Below are positions 18,483 to 27,518 of a DNA stretch of 64,000 bases, piece after piece. How positions within the stretch are numbered: position 1 is the first letter of the stretch; each line of letters begins with the position of its first letter. A program made the position numbers and the translations under genes. The notes below the pieces were generated by a model. It did not search any database. It worked only from the letters and a program-made list of their open reading frames with translations, and was not told where the DNA came from. Source of the stretch: an uncultured Roseobacter sp. (GTDB lineage: Bacteria > Pseudomonadota > Alphaproteobacteria > Rhodobacterales > Rhodobacteraceae). The DNA lies in NCBI RefSeq assembly GCF_947499265.1, contig NZ_CANMNK010000001.1, positions 1-64,000 on the forward strand, given 5' to 3'.

Positions 18483-18908
18483 CTGATCTTCCAACGAGAG
18501 AACGGGTCGACGACTTGGAAACCAGACCAACTCCAACACTGCGCGACATGCGTTGAGCCGGAATTGCCAACCTGCGCCGTCATTGCATTGGCGGCGAATG
18601 GCAGCAATGCGGGCTACTGGCGCAGCATTGAGCGGCTCTGTTCAACGGCAGGTTTGGGCCGTTCGCGAGATCCTTTGAGGCGGGGCAGGGGGCAATGCTG
18701 CACCGCCTCTGATGGCCGCTGCGAGCTCACTTTACCGTTTTTCGGTGTCGCAGCGAACGTCTAGTATCGCAAAAACGAAACGGCCGTCGAAATCTCGGCT
18801 ATGGATATCGCTTACGGCACGCCAAATAGCTTTAGCCATATTTACTTAAACCTTATCGTTTCCTAGGTAATTTGATTTGCTTTCATCCTTCGACGACTTC
18901 AAATCAAC
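18483..18908. repeat. Gene-free spacer with intergenic repeat, copy G
   Basis: No gene is supported in these 426 bases. The part 18618-18690 carries GGCGCAGCATTGAGCGGC and GGCAGGTTTGGGCCGTT, matching the dispersed repeat at 21818 and 5932. The right end of the spacer (18780-18900) is AT-rich and may hold a transcription stop of the flanking genes, but no clear hairpin was picked out. Confidence 0.5.
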
Positions 18909-19373
18909 TCAAAAACTCGGCTTTGCGATCATCAACCAAAATACCGCTAGAAGTGCCGGAAAAGCGAGCGAACCCAACAGCACCCATTGCCTGAAGTAGC
19001 GCCAATAGCCTGCGGGGAGCTGCGAAAGATCGGTTGCGTCATGCGCTATTTTGCGCATTTTGACCTGTATCCAAACGACCGGTAGCCAGCATGCGCCTGC
19101 AAACGCAAATAAGACTAGCGCGACCCACAACCATGTGGCGTCAAGTGTCCATCCCGCCTGCGATATCAGCAATGCGCCACTGACGAGTTGAACAAAGCCT
19201 GACGGCGTCGTGAAAATGAGATCACCCAAAACCACCATCTGCGTTGCGAATTTGATCGCGGCAAGATTTTTCACCTTGTGCGCTGCAAAATAGAAAAACG
19301 CGAGCCCAATTCCGGTCCCGAACAGCACGGTCGAGCTGACGATGTGAATCCACTTTAAGACCAAGTATTCCAT
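18909..19373 (-). CDS. DUF2269 integral membrane protein
   Basis: A 154-residue membrane protein with four predicted helices. MEYLVLKWIHIVSSTVLFGTGIG with a histidine in the first helix, GDLIFTTPSGFVQLVSG and YWRYFRQWVLLG are typical of DUF2269 (predicted integral membrane protein, possibly heme- or quinone-related). The start at 19373 is the only one that places the first helix at the N-terminus. It is divergent from the DUF4166/saccharopine dehydrogenase pair with a 44-base gap, a recurrent arrangement that suggests a common function. Confidence 0.75.
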   Translation of the reverse strand: MEYLVLKWIHIVSSTVLFGTGIGLAFFYFAAHKVKNLAAIKFATQMVVLGDLIFTTPSGFVQLVSGALLISQAGWTLDATWLWVALVLFAFAGACWLPVVWIQVKMRKIAHDATDLSQLPAGYWRYFRQWVLLGSLAFPALLAVFWLMIAKPSF

Positions 19374-19417
19374 ACCAACGGATAACCACCTAGAACCTGT
19401 GCAGACAAGAGGTGGCC

Positions 19418-20032
19418 ATGTCAGAAAACGAACCATTCTTCGAAAAGATCTTTGGCGAAGATTGGGCGACCATGCCCGAGGTGTTTCACGCTCACTATGC
19501 AAACCGGACACACAGAGACGACGTTGTGCGTGTCACTGGCCTGATGGATATCCGGCAAAGCTGGTTAATGCGGTTGGCGGCCCCTCTGTTTCGCATGACC
19601 AAAACCCTTGTTCCGGTTGATCGCAAAGGCGTCGACACCGAAGTGATCTTTCGCACGCACGCTGATAACGACGGTTTTTGGTATCATCGCCACTTCAGGC
19701 TCGGACCTGTCGGCACATATGAATTTGTCTCTCGATTAGAGCATATGGGCGGCAGTCAAGTGACGGAATGGACGGGGGCAGGGATCGGGTGGCACTCGAC
19801 CTTCGCCTTTGACGGCAGCCGTGTCCGGTTGGAACATATAGGTTACAGGTTCAAGCTGGGTCGACTGACCATGCGGCTCCCGGTGACGTGGCTGTTTGGC
19901 GTCCCCTCCGCATGGGAAGAAGCTATCGACGACACTCATTTCCGCATGGAAATGACAATCCAACATTGGCTCTTTGGGCATCTCTATTCATACTCCGGTG
20001 CGTTCGAAATCGATGAGGTAACCCTTGGCTAA
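19418..20032 (+). CDS. DUF4166 protein
   Basis: A 204-residue protein matching DUF4166 across its length: FFEKIFGEDWATMPEVFHAHY at the N-terminus, FRTHADNDGFWYHRHFRLG in the middle and WLFGHLYSYSGAFEI near the end. Function is unknown; the domain is often found fused to or beside saccharopine dehydrogenase-like proteins, as here. The ATG at 19418 is favoured over the GTG at 19412 because the ribosome-binding AGAGG is well spaced from it. The stop overlaps the next gene's start. Confidence 0.78.
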   Translation: MSENEPFFEKIFGEDWATMPEVFHAHYANRTHRDDVVRVTGLMDIRQSWLMRLAAPLFRMTKTLVPVDRKGVDTEVIFRTHADNDGFWYHRHFRLGPVGTYEFVSRLEHMGGSQVTEWTGAGIGWHSTFAFDGSRVRLEHIGYRFKLGRLTMRLPVTWLFGVPSAWEEAIDDTHFRMEMTIQHWLFGHLYSYSGAFEIDEVTLG

Positions 20033-21137
20033 TTGTGCGCTCATCCTTGGCGGTTACGGAAATTTTGGCAAACGCATAAGTGCTGCGCTGGCGTCCAAAG
20101 GCATCCCCGTTCTGATAGCGGGACGCGACTTTCAAAAGGCGAGCGATCTAGCAAAATTGATCGGTCCCATTGCCACTCCATTGAAACTCGATGTCGAAAC
20201 AGGGCTTGCCCAGGCATTCAAGGAACATGATCCTTGTGTCGTGGTGAACACCGTTGGTCCGTTCCAAGGACAAGGATACGATGTCGCTCGCGCCGCGATT
20301 GATCACAAGATCCACTATATCGATCTTGCCGATGGGCGGGAATTTGTGACGGGCATCAACGAACTAGACCAGCAAGCGCAAGACGCCGGTGTTGCGATTA
20401 TCAGTGGTGCAAGCACAGTTCCCGCGCTCTCGGACGCTGTTATGGCCGCCTATGCGTCGGACTTCGCGCGAATTGACCTGATGAAGTACGGCATTGCACC
20501 AGGGCAAGGGGCCGAACGTGGTCTTGCGACGACACGCGCAATTCTTGGCTATGTCGGGCGAAGGCTGGCACCGTTCAAAGGGATCAGGCCCGACATCTAC
20601 GGTTGGCAGGATATATACCGCCAACCTTATCCGGGTCTTGGTGCAAGGTGGATGGCCAACTGCGATGTCCCCGACTTGGACTTGCTGCCAGATCGGCATA
20701 ACATCAAAACAATCCAGTTTTCCGCGGGGCTGGAGCTTGGCCTGATGCACCTCGGCCTTTGGGCTATTTCCCACCTCGTGCGACTTGGTCTTCCCCTTCC
20801 GCTCGAACGAATGGCCCCAGCTTTGTTGTCGATTAGCAATTGGTTCAATCCCTTCGGTAGCAGAGATGGCGGCATGCATGTGTTCCTGACCGGAGATAGC
20901 GTCGAAAACCCTGGTCAGCAAATAGAGCGGAGTTGGTTCATTGTTGCACGCAACGGCTGTGGCCCGCACATCCCGACGATACCAGCCATTATCCTCGCTG
21001 CGCGTATAGCAAAAGGGGATCAGCCTACTGCAGGTGCAAGGCCATGCTTGGGGATGGTCTCCCTTGCGGACTATCTGTCAGAACTCGAAACACTGGACGT
21101 CGAAACGATCACTCATCTCCGATCAATCGCGCCCTGA
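20025..21137 (+). CDS. Saccharopine dehydrogenase-like NAD(P)-binding protein
   Basis: A 370-residue protein with an N-terminal Rossmann domain (ILGGYGNFGKRISAAL) of the saccharopine dehydrogenase NADP-binding type, and a downstream GPFQGQGYDVARAAIDHKIHYIDL typical of this superfamily. The likely start is a TTG at 20025, inside the end of DUF4166, with GAGGT upstream; no ATG fits as well. These proteins are usually not lysine-pathway enzymes. The tight overlap with DUF4166 shows translational coupling. The 3-prime end runs into a convergent pseudogene by 29 bases. Confidence 0.8.
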   Translation: MANCALILGGYGNFGKRISAALASKGIPVLIAGRDFQKASDLAKLIGPIATPLKLDVETGLAQAFKEHDPCVVVNTVGPFQGQGYDVARAAIDHKIHYIDLADGREFVTGINELDQQAQDAGVAIISGASTVPALSDAVMAAYASDFARIDLMKYGIAPGQGAERGLATTRAILGYVGRRLAPFKGIRPDIYGWQDIYRQPYPGLGARWMANCDVPDLDLLPDRHNIKTIQFSAGLELGLMHLGLWAISHLVRLGLPLPLERMAPALLSISNWFNPFGSRDGGMHVFLTGDSVENPGQQIERSWFIVARNGCGPHIPTIPAIILAARIAKGDQPTAGARPCLGMVSLADYLSELETLDVETITHLRSIAP

Positions 21138-21560
21138 AACTCGGGCTTGGCAGACTGCACATGTCGGCTTTGCCAAACATGGCGATGCGATTGCGGGCAA
21201 CGCGTTGATAAATCCAGTCCCGGACTGGTCTCGGGACAAGCCAAAACACACGCATCAATTGCCCGATACCGCCGACAGCCTCCCCCGCTTTGATTCAAGC
21301 GTCAAACGACGTCCAACACACGCCGTTCGCCAGAAAAATCCAGCTGTCGGGGTCCGTTGGGTCCATCCGGTAGTGCACCAGAAGGGCACGCCCCAAGGGA
21401 GACTGGACAGGGCAAATTCGGATATTGCCGGTCTTGTCAAAGCGATCAATCAGCTGTGCGCCGAAGGTACACAGCGCGCATTCACCATCCATCACAACAA
21501 CCGCGAACGTATCGTCAAAAGAAGGTACGTTTTCATCCGCTTGATAGCTAAATGGATTGC
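21109..21560 (-). pseudogene. DUF393 (DCC) thiol-disulfide oxidoreductase, broken
   Basis: A DUF393/DCC protein, in which the C-x2-C redox pair is in MDGECALC. The frame reads SYQADENVPSFDD, then MDGECALCTFGAQLIDRF and SPLGRALLVHY, and ends with SFDA before TGA at 21295-21297. It continues in the same frame as IKAGEAVGGIGQLMRVFWL and then MFGKADMCSLPSPSFRARLI to a natural stop at 21109. A single C-to-T change (CGA to TGA) explains the break. No start codon is found in frame upstream of the family N-terminus, so the 5-prime end also looks lost. Boundaries are approximate at 21560. Confidence 0.8.
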
Positions 21561-22103
21561 AGGTACCGCTTATCTTGTTGCGTCTCCAGATGACTGCATA
21601 CTTCTTTCTAACTGCTGTATAGAAGAGAATGAAATGTCAAACCATGAAATTCATTGGACGGTCATTTTGATAGAGAAACTTATTCTTTTTCGCTGCAGCG
21701 TAGACTACGTATCACCGCCAAAACGGACATTAGCGCAACCGCAGCGAAATAGAGCTTTGTCCGCAGACTGTCAGTTTAAGGGCACTTGAAGTAGGCGGCC
21801 GCAACGAACGGCCGGTTTGACGGGCCGCGCCGCAGCATCTTGACGACTAGTGAAAGGTCCGGTTTGGGCCGTCCACGTCGATCGGTGTTACCGTCAAAGT
21901 GTAGATGCTGCGCCGCACCCGAAGTCCATTTTGAGCCCAGAGTGATCAATGCTGCGACTTCGATGAATGGCGGTTTTGGTCCAGCTTCGTTGGTGACTAC
22001 ACATCGCTTTAACTAAAATCGACGATTTATTCTCGCCGCAAATTAGTGCTTTCGAAGCGAAAACGAGGATGTATAGCAGCTCCTATCATTTTGCGAGAAC
22101 GAC
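21561..22103. repeat. Gene-free spacer with best-preserved dispersed repeat, copy H
   Basis: No gene is supported. The part 21818-21930 holds TGACGGGCCGCGCCGCAGCA, then TGAAAGGTCCGGTTTGGGCC, and 26 bases later GTAGATGCTGCGCCGCACCC. It shares block one with 5932 and block two with 2028 and 7302, so it looks like the fullest copy. The remaining spacer, with GATCAATGCTGCGAC at about 21943, leads to the GGDEF-EAL gene. Confidence 0.6.
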
Positions 22104-24125
22104 ATGCCGACCGGGATCCCTTCGCTAGTAGGAGAAATCGAACCTGCCGGTTCGACAAATTCGGACGTCTGCACATTGGTGCATGACGGGCAGAATGTGC
22201 TTTTCGCCAGCACAGAAATTGCAAATTTTCTCTCACTTGATCCGTCCACTCTGTCTCACGGCGCTCCGGTCCCGATGATCTTCACTGAAACAGAGGAACT
22301 GAACGAAAATTCGCTAGAACGTCAGGCCCACGAGGCCGGGTGGAGCTTGCGGTCCGAAACCGTGGAATCGTTAACAAGCATCGTCTTTCAGAAGATACGT
22401 AACCATGATCTCGGGAGGACATTCTTCGAAAAGACTTCTGGTATCATGGCTCAAGGCCTCATGATCCATGACCGTGAACAAATTCTATGGAGCAATTCCA
22501 AGGTCGCAGAGATGCTGGATCTGCCGACTTGTCTGGTCGATCCGGGAAGAAACTGGCTCGATATGGTACGTTTCGCCGTTGATCGAGGTGACTATGGAGA
22601 CTCAGGAGGCGACCACATCAAGAGCCTCCGTCAAAACCTGACCCACGGAGGACCGGTGGCGGCGGAACGACGGGTTGGGAACAAGGTTATCGCCATTGCG
22701 GGCCGCTACGATGGCGGTCTCGGCGTTGTTACTTATACAGACGTAACCGATGCGCGCGAACGCGAGAAAAAACTCATCAAGGCAGAGACGCGCGCCCGGT
22801 ATCTGGCGGAATACGACGGTTTAACCGGGCTTCTCAATCGCCGTAGATTTGACGAGGCGATGCTGCAGATGCTTGATGACTGGCATTCAGGACGTTTGAG
22901 TTGCAAGAAAGTTGCTGTCATTCTTCTTGATCTCGACCGGTTCAAGGCGGTCAACGACAGCCAAGGCCATGCGGCAGGTGATGCATTGCTGAAGGAGCTG
23001 TCCATGCGGTTCGGTGATGTCGTCAGCGACGGCGACTTGGCGGCCCGTGTCGGAGGCGATGAATTTGCATTTGCGGTCCCGTGTCTTTCCGACAACGACG
23101 CGTTTGAATTGGCGGAGCGTTTGCAAACCGCTGCGACAGAGCAGATCATGATTGACGGAGTGCAATCGAACGTGGGCGCCTCAATCGGGATTGCCTTATC
23201 TCAGTTTGGCGATGATAGCTCCGATCTCAAGATCGGTGCTGACTTAGCTCTCTACAAAGCAAAACGCGAAGGCCGCGGCAAGGTTGTCCTTTTTGACGTT
23301 GAAATTGCCGAAGAGGAGCGCAACCGTCGCGAGTTTGAGCGAGATCTAAGGACCGCATCGGAACGCGGCGAATTAGAGATGCACTATCAGGTGCAACACG
23401 AGCTGCACAGCAATCAAGCGGTCGGATACGAGGCATTGATGCGTTGGCAGCACCCTATTCGGGGAGCGGTGTCACCGGAAGAGTTTATTCCCATAGCAGA
23501 AGAGATCGGTTTGATCTCCGAGATGGGACGCTGGGCTCTCATCCAGAGCTGCAGCGATATTGCCGGTCTGGACAGCACCTCCCGTGTTTCGGTCAATGTG
23601 TCTCCTGTTCAATTCATGACATCTGACCTTGTCGAGGATATCATCTCATCGCTGAAGGTTTCCGGACTTGACCCGAGCCGTCTCGAGATTGAGGTCACCG
23701 AGACGGTCATGATCAAGGAAACTGAAAAAACACTGGAAACGATGGAGGCGATCGCAGCTCTCGGCGTTGCGATCAGCCTCGACGATTTTGGATCCGGTTA
23801 CTCCTCACTGTCGTATCTGACGCAATTCCCTTTCAGCAAGATCAAGATCGACAAGACATTTATCGCGAGCATGCACAATGATCGTCGCTCCGAGGATCTG
23901 GTCCGATCTATTTTCGCGCTCGCGAATGCCCTTGATCTGAAAGTCACAGCCGAAGGTGTCGAAACTCAACGTCAATTCACGGCGCTGGTGAAGGAATGTT
24001 GTGACGAAGTGCAAGGCTACCTGCTTGGCAAGCCAGTCAGCTATGCGGAACTAAAGGAGAGGGAAACAGACATTCGCTCAGGGATGGGTAGTGAAAAAAC
24101 TGGTTCGGGTTCGCTATTGCCCTGA
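22104..24125 (+). CDS. PAS-GGDEF-EAL cyclic-di-GMP protein
   Basis: A 673-residue bifunctional cyclic-di-GMP enzyme. A PAS-like sensor spans about residues 100-225 (HDREQILWSNSKVAEMLDL). The GGDEF domain follows, with an intact active site GGDEF at 317-321; the usual inhibitory RxxD site upstream is not seen (SDGD instead), so product inhibition may be absent. The EAL domain has an intact EAL at 443-445, NVSPVQF and DDFGSGYSSL, so phosphodiesterase activity is also plausible. It has no transmembrane helices and stands alone, so the input is probably cytosolic. Confidence 0.92.
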   Translation: MPTGIPSLVGEIEPAGSTNSDVCTLVHDGQNVLFASTEIANFLSLDPSTLSHGAPVPMIFTETEELNENSLERQAHEAGWSLRSETVESLTSIVFQKIRNHDLGRTFFEKTSGIMAQGLMIHDREQILWSNSKVAEMLDLPTCLVDPGRNWLDMVRFAVDRGDYGDSGGDHIKSLRQNLTHGGPVAAERRVGNKVIAIAGRYDGGLGVVTYTDVTDAREREKKLIKAETRARYLAEYDGLTGLLNRRRFDEAMLQMLDDWHSGRLSCKKVAVILLDLDRFKAVNDSQGHAAGDALLKELSMRFGDVVSDGDLAARVGGDEFAFAVPCLSDNDAFELAERLQTAATEQIMIDGVQSNVGASIGIALSQFGDDSSDLKIGADLALYKAKREGRGKVVLFDVEIAEEERNRREFERDLRTASERGELEMHYQVQHELHSNQAVGYEALMRWQHPIRGAVSPEEFIPIAEEIGLISEMGRWALIQSCSDIAGLDSTSRVSVNVSPVQFMTSDLVEDIISSLKVSGLDPSRLEIEVTETVMIKETEKTLETMEAIAALGVAISLDDFGSGYSSLSYLTQFPFSKIKIDKTFIASMHNDRRSEDLVRSIFALANALDLKVTAEGVETQRQFTALVKECCDEVQGYLLGKPVSYAELKERETDIRSGMGSEKTGSGSLLP

Positions 24126-24444
24126 TTAACTATCTATCCCGTTGCACCGACGCTGGACTGTTGCAAGTTCCATTCTCCAGCTCGGTCGCTGGGGCGGGCT
24201 TTTGATCCCATCAGGATACCGCATGCTATGTTACCCAACCTCCTACCACCGAGGGCCAGAATTTCTCGCTTTGACGAAGCTGCAGCGCGGCACTTGCCCA
24301 GCTGATCAACGTCCAGAGTGGGCTGTCCACGATGGCCGATCTCATGGCATGGGCTTGGATGCTGCAAGTGCTCCAACGACAGCAATGAGCCCATCTTTAC
24401 CTGGTGCTGCGCCATCCACGAACATCAGCTTTTCGACAATAGCA
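24126..24444. other. Unassigned spacer, possible gene remnant
   Basis: No intact gene is seen between the GGDEF-EAL and GST genes. Short minus-strand and plus-strand open frames exist here but have no recognisable family features. The stretch could hold a decayed gene; nothing further can be said. Confidence 0.35.
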
Positions 24445-25083
24445 CTAGCTGGACGGCAGGCCGGGATCAGTCTCCACGACACTTTTTCGCTCAGCTGCAA
24501 ATGCCCACCAGTCGACAATAGCAGAATACTCCTTCAAGGCATTCGCGCCCTCTGCTGCCTGGACGAAATACGCAATCATCGGTGCAAGATGGCAATCGGC
24601 CAAGGTGAAAGCTTTGCCGTTAAGAACGCGCCCTTCGACTGCCAGCGCATTTAATGCACCTAAAACGGGGAGCGACGCCTCCAAGCCCTGTGACATCTCG
24701 GTTTTGTCACTGTCTTCTCCTACCGACGGGCGAAAAACACGATGTGCGAACACTTGCCGGATCATAGGTCGATAGCCATAGCTGTCTACGATCGACACGA
24801 CCTGTGCGACACGACCAACTGTTTCCGCTTCAGTCGGGAGCAGGCTAGGTCCCTCGAATGCCGACTCGACATAGCGGTTGATTGCTGCCGTTTCGTAGAT
24901 ATCAAAACCACCGTGGCTGAGGACCGGAACGCGGCCAAATGGATGCCGCTTCAAATGGTCATGAGGTAAATTGGCTTGGAACGGGTCAATTTCTTCGATT
25001 TCATATGCGACATCCTTCTCGTGAAGCGCAACCCGCGCGATACGATTGTATACGCTAAACTGATAGCCTCGAAGTATAACCAT
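24445..25083 (-). CDS. Glutathione S-transferase-like protein
   Basis: A 212-residue GST-family protein. The thioredoxin-like N-terminal domain begins MVILRGYQFSVYNRIARVAL and includes PFGRVPVLSHGGFDIYETAAINRYVE, the glutathione-binding region with the conserved proline-valine-leucine and the following Glu-Thr (usually Glu-Ser). The C-terminal helical domain ends with LKEYSAIVDWWAFAAER. The start at 25083 is chosen because the fold begins there, although the open frame continues upstream. It is divergent from a MerR gene with a typical MerR promoter between them, so induction by an electrophile or similar signal is likely. Confidence 0.82.
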   Translation of the reverse strand: MVILRGYQFSVYNRIARVALHEKDVAYEIEEIDPFQANLPHDHLKRHPFGRVPVLSHGGFDIYETAAINRYVESAFEGPSLLPTEAETVGRVAQVVSIVDSYGYRPMIRQVFAHRVFRPSVGEDSDKTEMSQGLEASLPVLGALNALAVEGRVLNGKAFTLADCHLAPMIAYFVQAAEGANALKEYSAIVDWWAFAAERKSVVETDPGLPSS

Positions 25084-25317
25084 ACCGATGATACTATCTT
25101 CAAGCCATCGACGTTGAAAGTGTCCCGCTCGGCCATATGAGAAGCGAAGTGAGTGAAAGCCGACATCTGATCTCTTGGCAGAAAAGGCGGCAAATGTCCG
25201 CATATCCAACCTCTGACACCATTCCATGTGGTTGTTGGGCCCGCTGCACCGCCGCATGTCTGGATGGAGCCCATCTAGATTGCTGCTGCGCCTTGCACAA
25301 ATGACTGCTTTGTTCAT

Positions 25318-25348
25318 TTGACTTAGACCTACTCTAACCCGTTATCGA
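25318..25348 (+). promoter_or_regulatory. MerR-type promoter with 19-base spacer
   Basis: TTGACT (-35) is followed after 19 bases by TATCGA (-10), with the dyad TTAGA-N5-TCTAA (25323-25337) centred in the spacer. MerR-family regulators act at such over-long spacers. It faces the MerR gene and is 25 bases from its start. Confidence 0.65.
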
Positions 25349-25372
25349 CGGGTCAGAGGAGCAATCGCATAG

Positions 25373-25738
25373 ATGAAGATTTCTGAAGTGGCTGAGGCGT
25401 GCGGGCTATCTGCACACACAATCCGGTTCTATGAAAAGTCCGGCATGCTGCCCGACATCGAACGTAGTGCAGACGGCCACCGTCACTTCACACCGCGCCA
25501 TGTCGAGTGGTTGACACTTCTCTACTGGCTTCGCGAGACCGGTATGTCGCTCAAGCAGATGCGGCGGTTTACCGCTCTCGCGAAAGAGGGGGAAGTTGGG
25601 ACCGCTGAGAGGCGCCAAATCCTCACGGGCCATGCCAAAACCCTCAAGGCCAAGCGCGCAAAGCTCGAAAAGTGCGAAAGCGTCCTTGCCATCAAGATTG
25701 CCAGCTATGGCCCTACGAACAACGAGGATTCTGAATGA
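25373..25738 (+). CDS. MerR-family transcriptional regulator
   Basis: A 121-residue MerR regulator. The N-terminal winged helix-turn-helix shows MKISEVAEACGLSAHTIRFYEKSGML and HVEWLTLLYWLRETGMSLKQM; the C-terminal helix (KTLKAKRAKLEKCESVLAIKI) is the usual antiparallel coiled coil. It has a single cysteine, so it does not look like a metal sensor. Its last codons overlap the start of the next gene by four bases, which encodes a soluble ligand-binding fold; the two proteins may form a sensor pair. Probably autoregulated from the promoter just upstream. Confidence 0.88.
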   Translation: MKISEVAEACGLSAHTIRFYEKSGMLPDIERSADGHRHFTPRHVEWLTLLYWLRETGMSLKQMRRFTALAKEGEVGTAERRQILTGHAKTLKAKRAKLEKCESVLAIKIASYGPTNNEDSE

Positions 25739-26445
25739 AGTTTGCCTACCTGATCGAGCCACCCTTCAACTTTGTGGACGAACGTGGAGGAGTCACTGGA
25801 TGCGACGTCGCACTCGCGCGCTACGTCATTGGCAAACTCAGGTTCGCCAATTTCGACCCTATCGAAACCGAGTTTCCCGAGCTTCTACTAGGGCTTACCG
25901 ATGGTCGTTGGCGCATGACGACGGGTCTGTTCGCGACGGATGAGCGGCGCGAGCATGCCCAATTCAGCCGACCCATCTGGGCACTTCCCGACGGCTTGCT
26001 TGTTAAGAAGGGCAACCCGCGCAATCTGAACGACTACCAATCCCTAGCAGACAATGCCGACATCAAACTGGCCGTTATTCGTGACCAGCTCCAGCATCGC
26101 TCCGCAATTGAGTTCGGCGTGGACAATGATCGGATCACTATATTCGAGACTTATACTGAAGCTGCGAAAAGCGTGAGGCTGGGCAGCGTTGATGCCTACG
26201 CCAGCGTCGGGCGGGCGCATAGCGGCTTCATTGAGCGAAACCCGGACTGGGAGTTGGAATTGGTTGCCGTCCCTTTCGAAGAAAAGCAGCCTGCATTCGG
26301 CTCGTTCGCGTTCGGCCTGAGCGATACGGTACTTTTGGGCGAGGTCGATGATCTCCTCGCGAGCTTCCTTGGAACCGAGAGGCATAGGAGCATGGTTGCT
26401 GCCTTTGGATTCTCGGATTTCGAAGTCGATCTGGTGGCGCGCTGA
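25735..26445 (+). CDS. Signal-less periplasmic-binding-fold protein coupled to MerR
   Basis: A 236-residue type 2 periplasmic-binding-protein fold (SBP_bac_3-like, normally amino-acid binding). It begins directly with the first strand (MKFAYLIEPPFNFVDERGGVTGCDVALARYV), with no signal peptide, so it should stay in the cytoplasm. Later motifs (TGLFATDERREHAQFSRPI and ARDELQ-like binding-fold hinges) match the family. The start overlaps the end of merR by four bases. There is no transporter gene next to it, so a ligand-sensing or -sequestering role with MerR is more likely than transport. Confidence 0.75.
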   Translation: MKFAYLIEPPFNFVDERGGVTGCDVALARYVIGKLRFANFDPIETEFPELLLGLTDGRWRMTTGLFATDERREHAQFSRPIWALPDGLLVKKGNPRNLNDYQSLADNADIKLAVIRDQLQHRSAIEFGVDNDRITIFETYTEAAKSVRLGSVDAYASVGRAHSGFIERNPDWELELVAVPFEEKQPAFGSFAFGLSDTVLLGEVDDLLASFLGTERHRSMVAAFGFSDFEVDLVAR

Positions 26446-26711
26446 AACACCTTGAACGGACGTTGGCCTTCAAATCACAAACGGCGGCAAAAGCCCGCAG
26501 GGCAGCCATTGATGTATCAAGCATTCAAGATCAAATCTGATCTTTGGTGCACATATTGCAGATCCGGAAAAGACAGGACATTGCCTTTGATCAAAGCGTG
26601 TCAGTTATTGGAATGCATACCATTTAGTCTAGGGATACCCGCCAGAATTCGCGGCTAACGGTGTTCCGAAGTGAAACCACCTGTGCGTCGTCAACTTTGC
26701 CCTCTTGGGTT

Positions 26712-27518
26712 TCAGACCACGCTCAAATCGGCTCCCTTGATGTCTGCGTCCGCGACCAACTGACCCACGAAACTCTGAGCCTGTCGCGCCCATGCGGTTT
26801 TTTCCAACGCGTCGGAAATCTTTTCGCGCACCGCGCCAAAAGGCAAAACCTGACTTTCGGCCACCGCATCCATGCGGATCACGTGATACCCATGGCGGGT
26901 CAGAACGGGGGTTTCAGTAACCTCACCCCCGTTGAGGTTCCGCAAGACGGCTTCGAACTCGGGGACGGTATCGCCCGGCCCCAGCTGACCCAAAGACCCA
27001 CCAGAGGTTTTGGAGCCACAATCGCTCTCACGCGCGGCCAGCGCAGAAAAACCGTTACGCTCATCGCGGGCAAGGCCGGTCAGCTTGGTTGCGCGTGCCA
27101 GAGCCTTCTTGCGGGCTGTGTCACTGCGTGGATCGCAGGCGATCAGGATATGCGAAACCTCCCACAGGGGCGGGCTGCGGAAGCGTTCAGGCCCGCGCTC
27201 TCATTCAGCGCGAATTTCCGGCTCGCTGGGGTGCGGGGTATCGATGGCGGTCCTGAGAAGGCCCCGGATCAGGGCCTCCTCCTCTGTTTCGATCTGACCG
27301 GGAGCGACTTCCTCCGGATGCGCTTCGATCTTTTGTGCTCTTGCCTGCTGCAGCAAAAGCGTTCGGATCGCGACGGCCTTGGCGGCCTTGCGCCAAGCGA
27401 TGCCCGGCTTGCCCCTGGGGCCAATGTGGTGTTGCGCTTCAGCGGCGACCATCTTGTGGGGGATGATCTCGCCATTGACGATCACGTCCGGAAAAAGCGG
27501 TGATGTCATAGCACTCAC
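26712..27518 (-). pseudogene. PpiC-type peptidyl-prolyl isomerase with in-frame TGA
   Basis: A parvulin-type isomerase of the kind often encoded next to narI in alphaproteobacteria. The N-terminal helical part (MTSPLFPDVIVNGEIIPHKM) leads to EIRAE, then TGA (27201-27203). Reading on in the same frame gives ERGPERFRSPPLWEVSHILIA and the parvulin domain (SGGSLGQLGPGDTVPEFEAV, then VLTRHGYHVIRMD). One substitution, for example TGG to TGA, would break it. It starts by a four-base overlap with the narI stop, so it belongs to the nar operon. Whether read-through supplies some protein is unknown. Confidence 0.85.

Noticed and set aside
27201..27203. TGA in the isomerase gene as selenocysteine codon
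   Set aside because: Selenocysteine is not expected at this position of parvulin proteins and no selenocysteine insertion element was seen; other genes nearby are cut by TAG and TAA as well.
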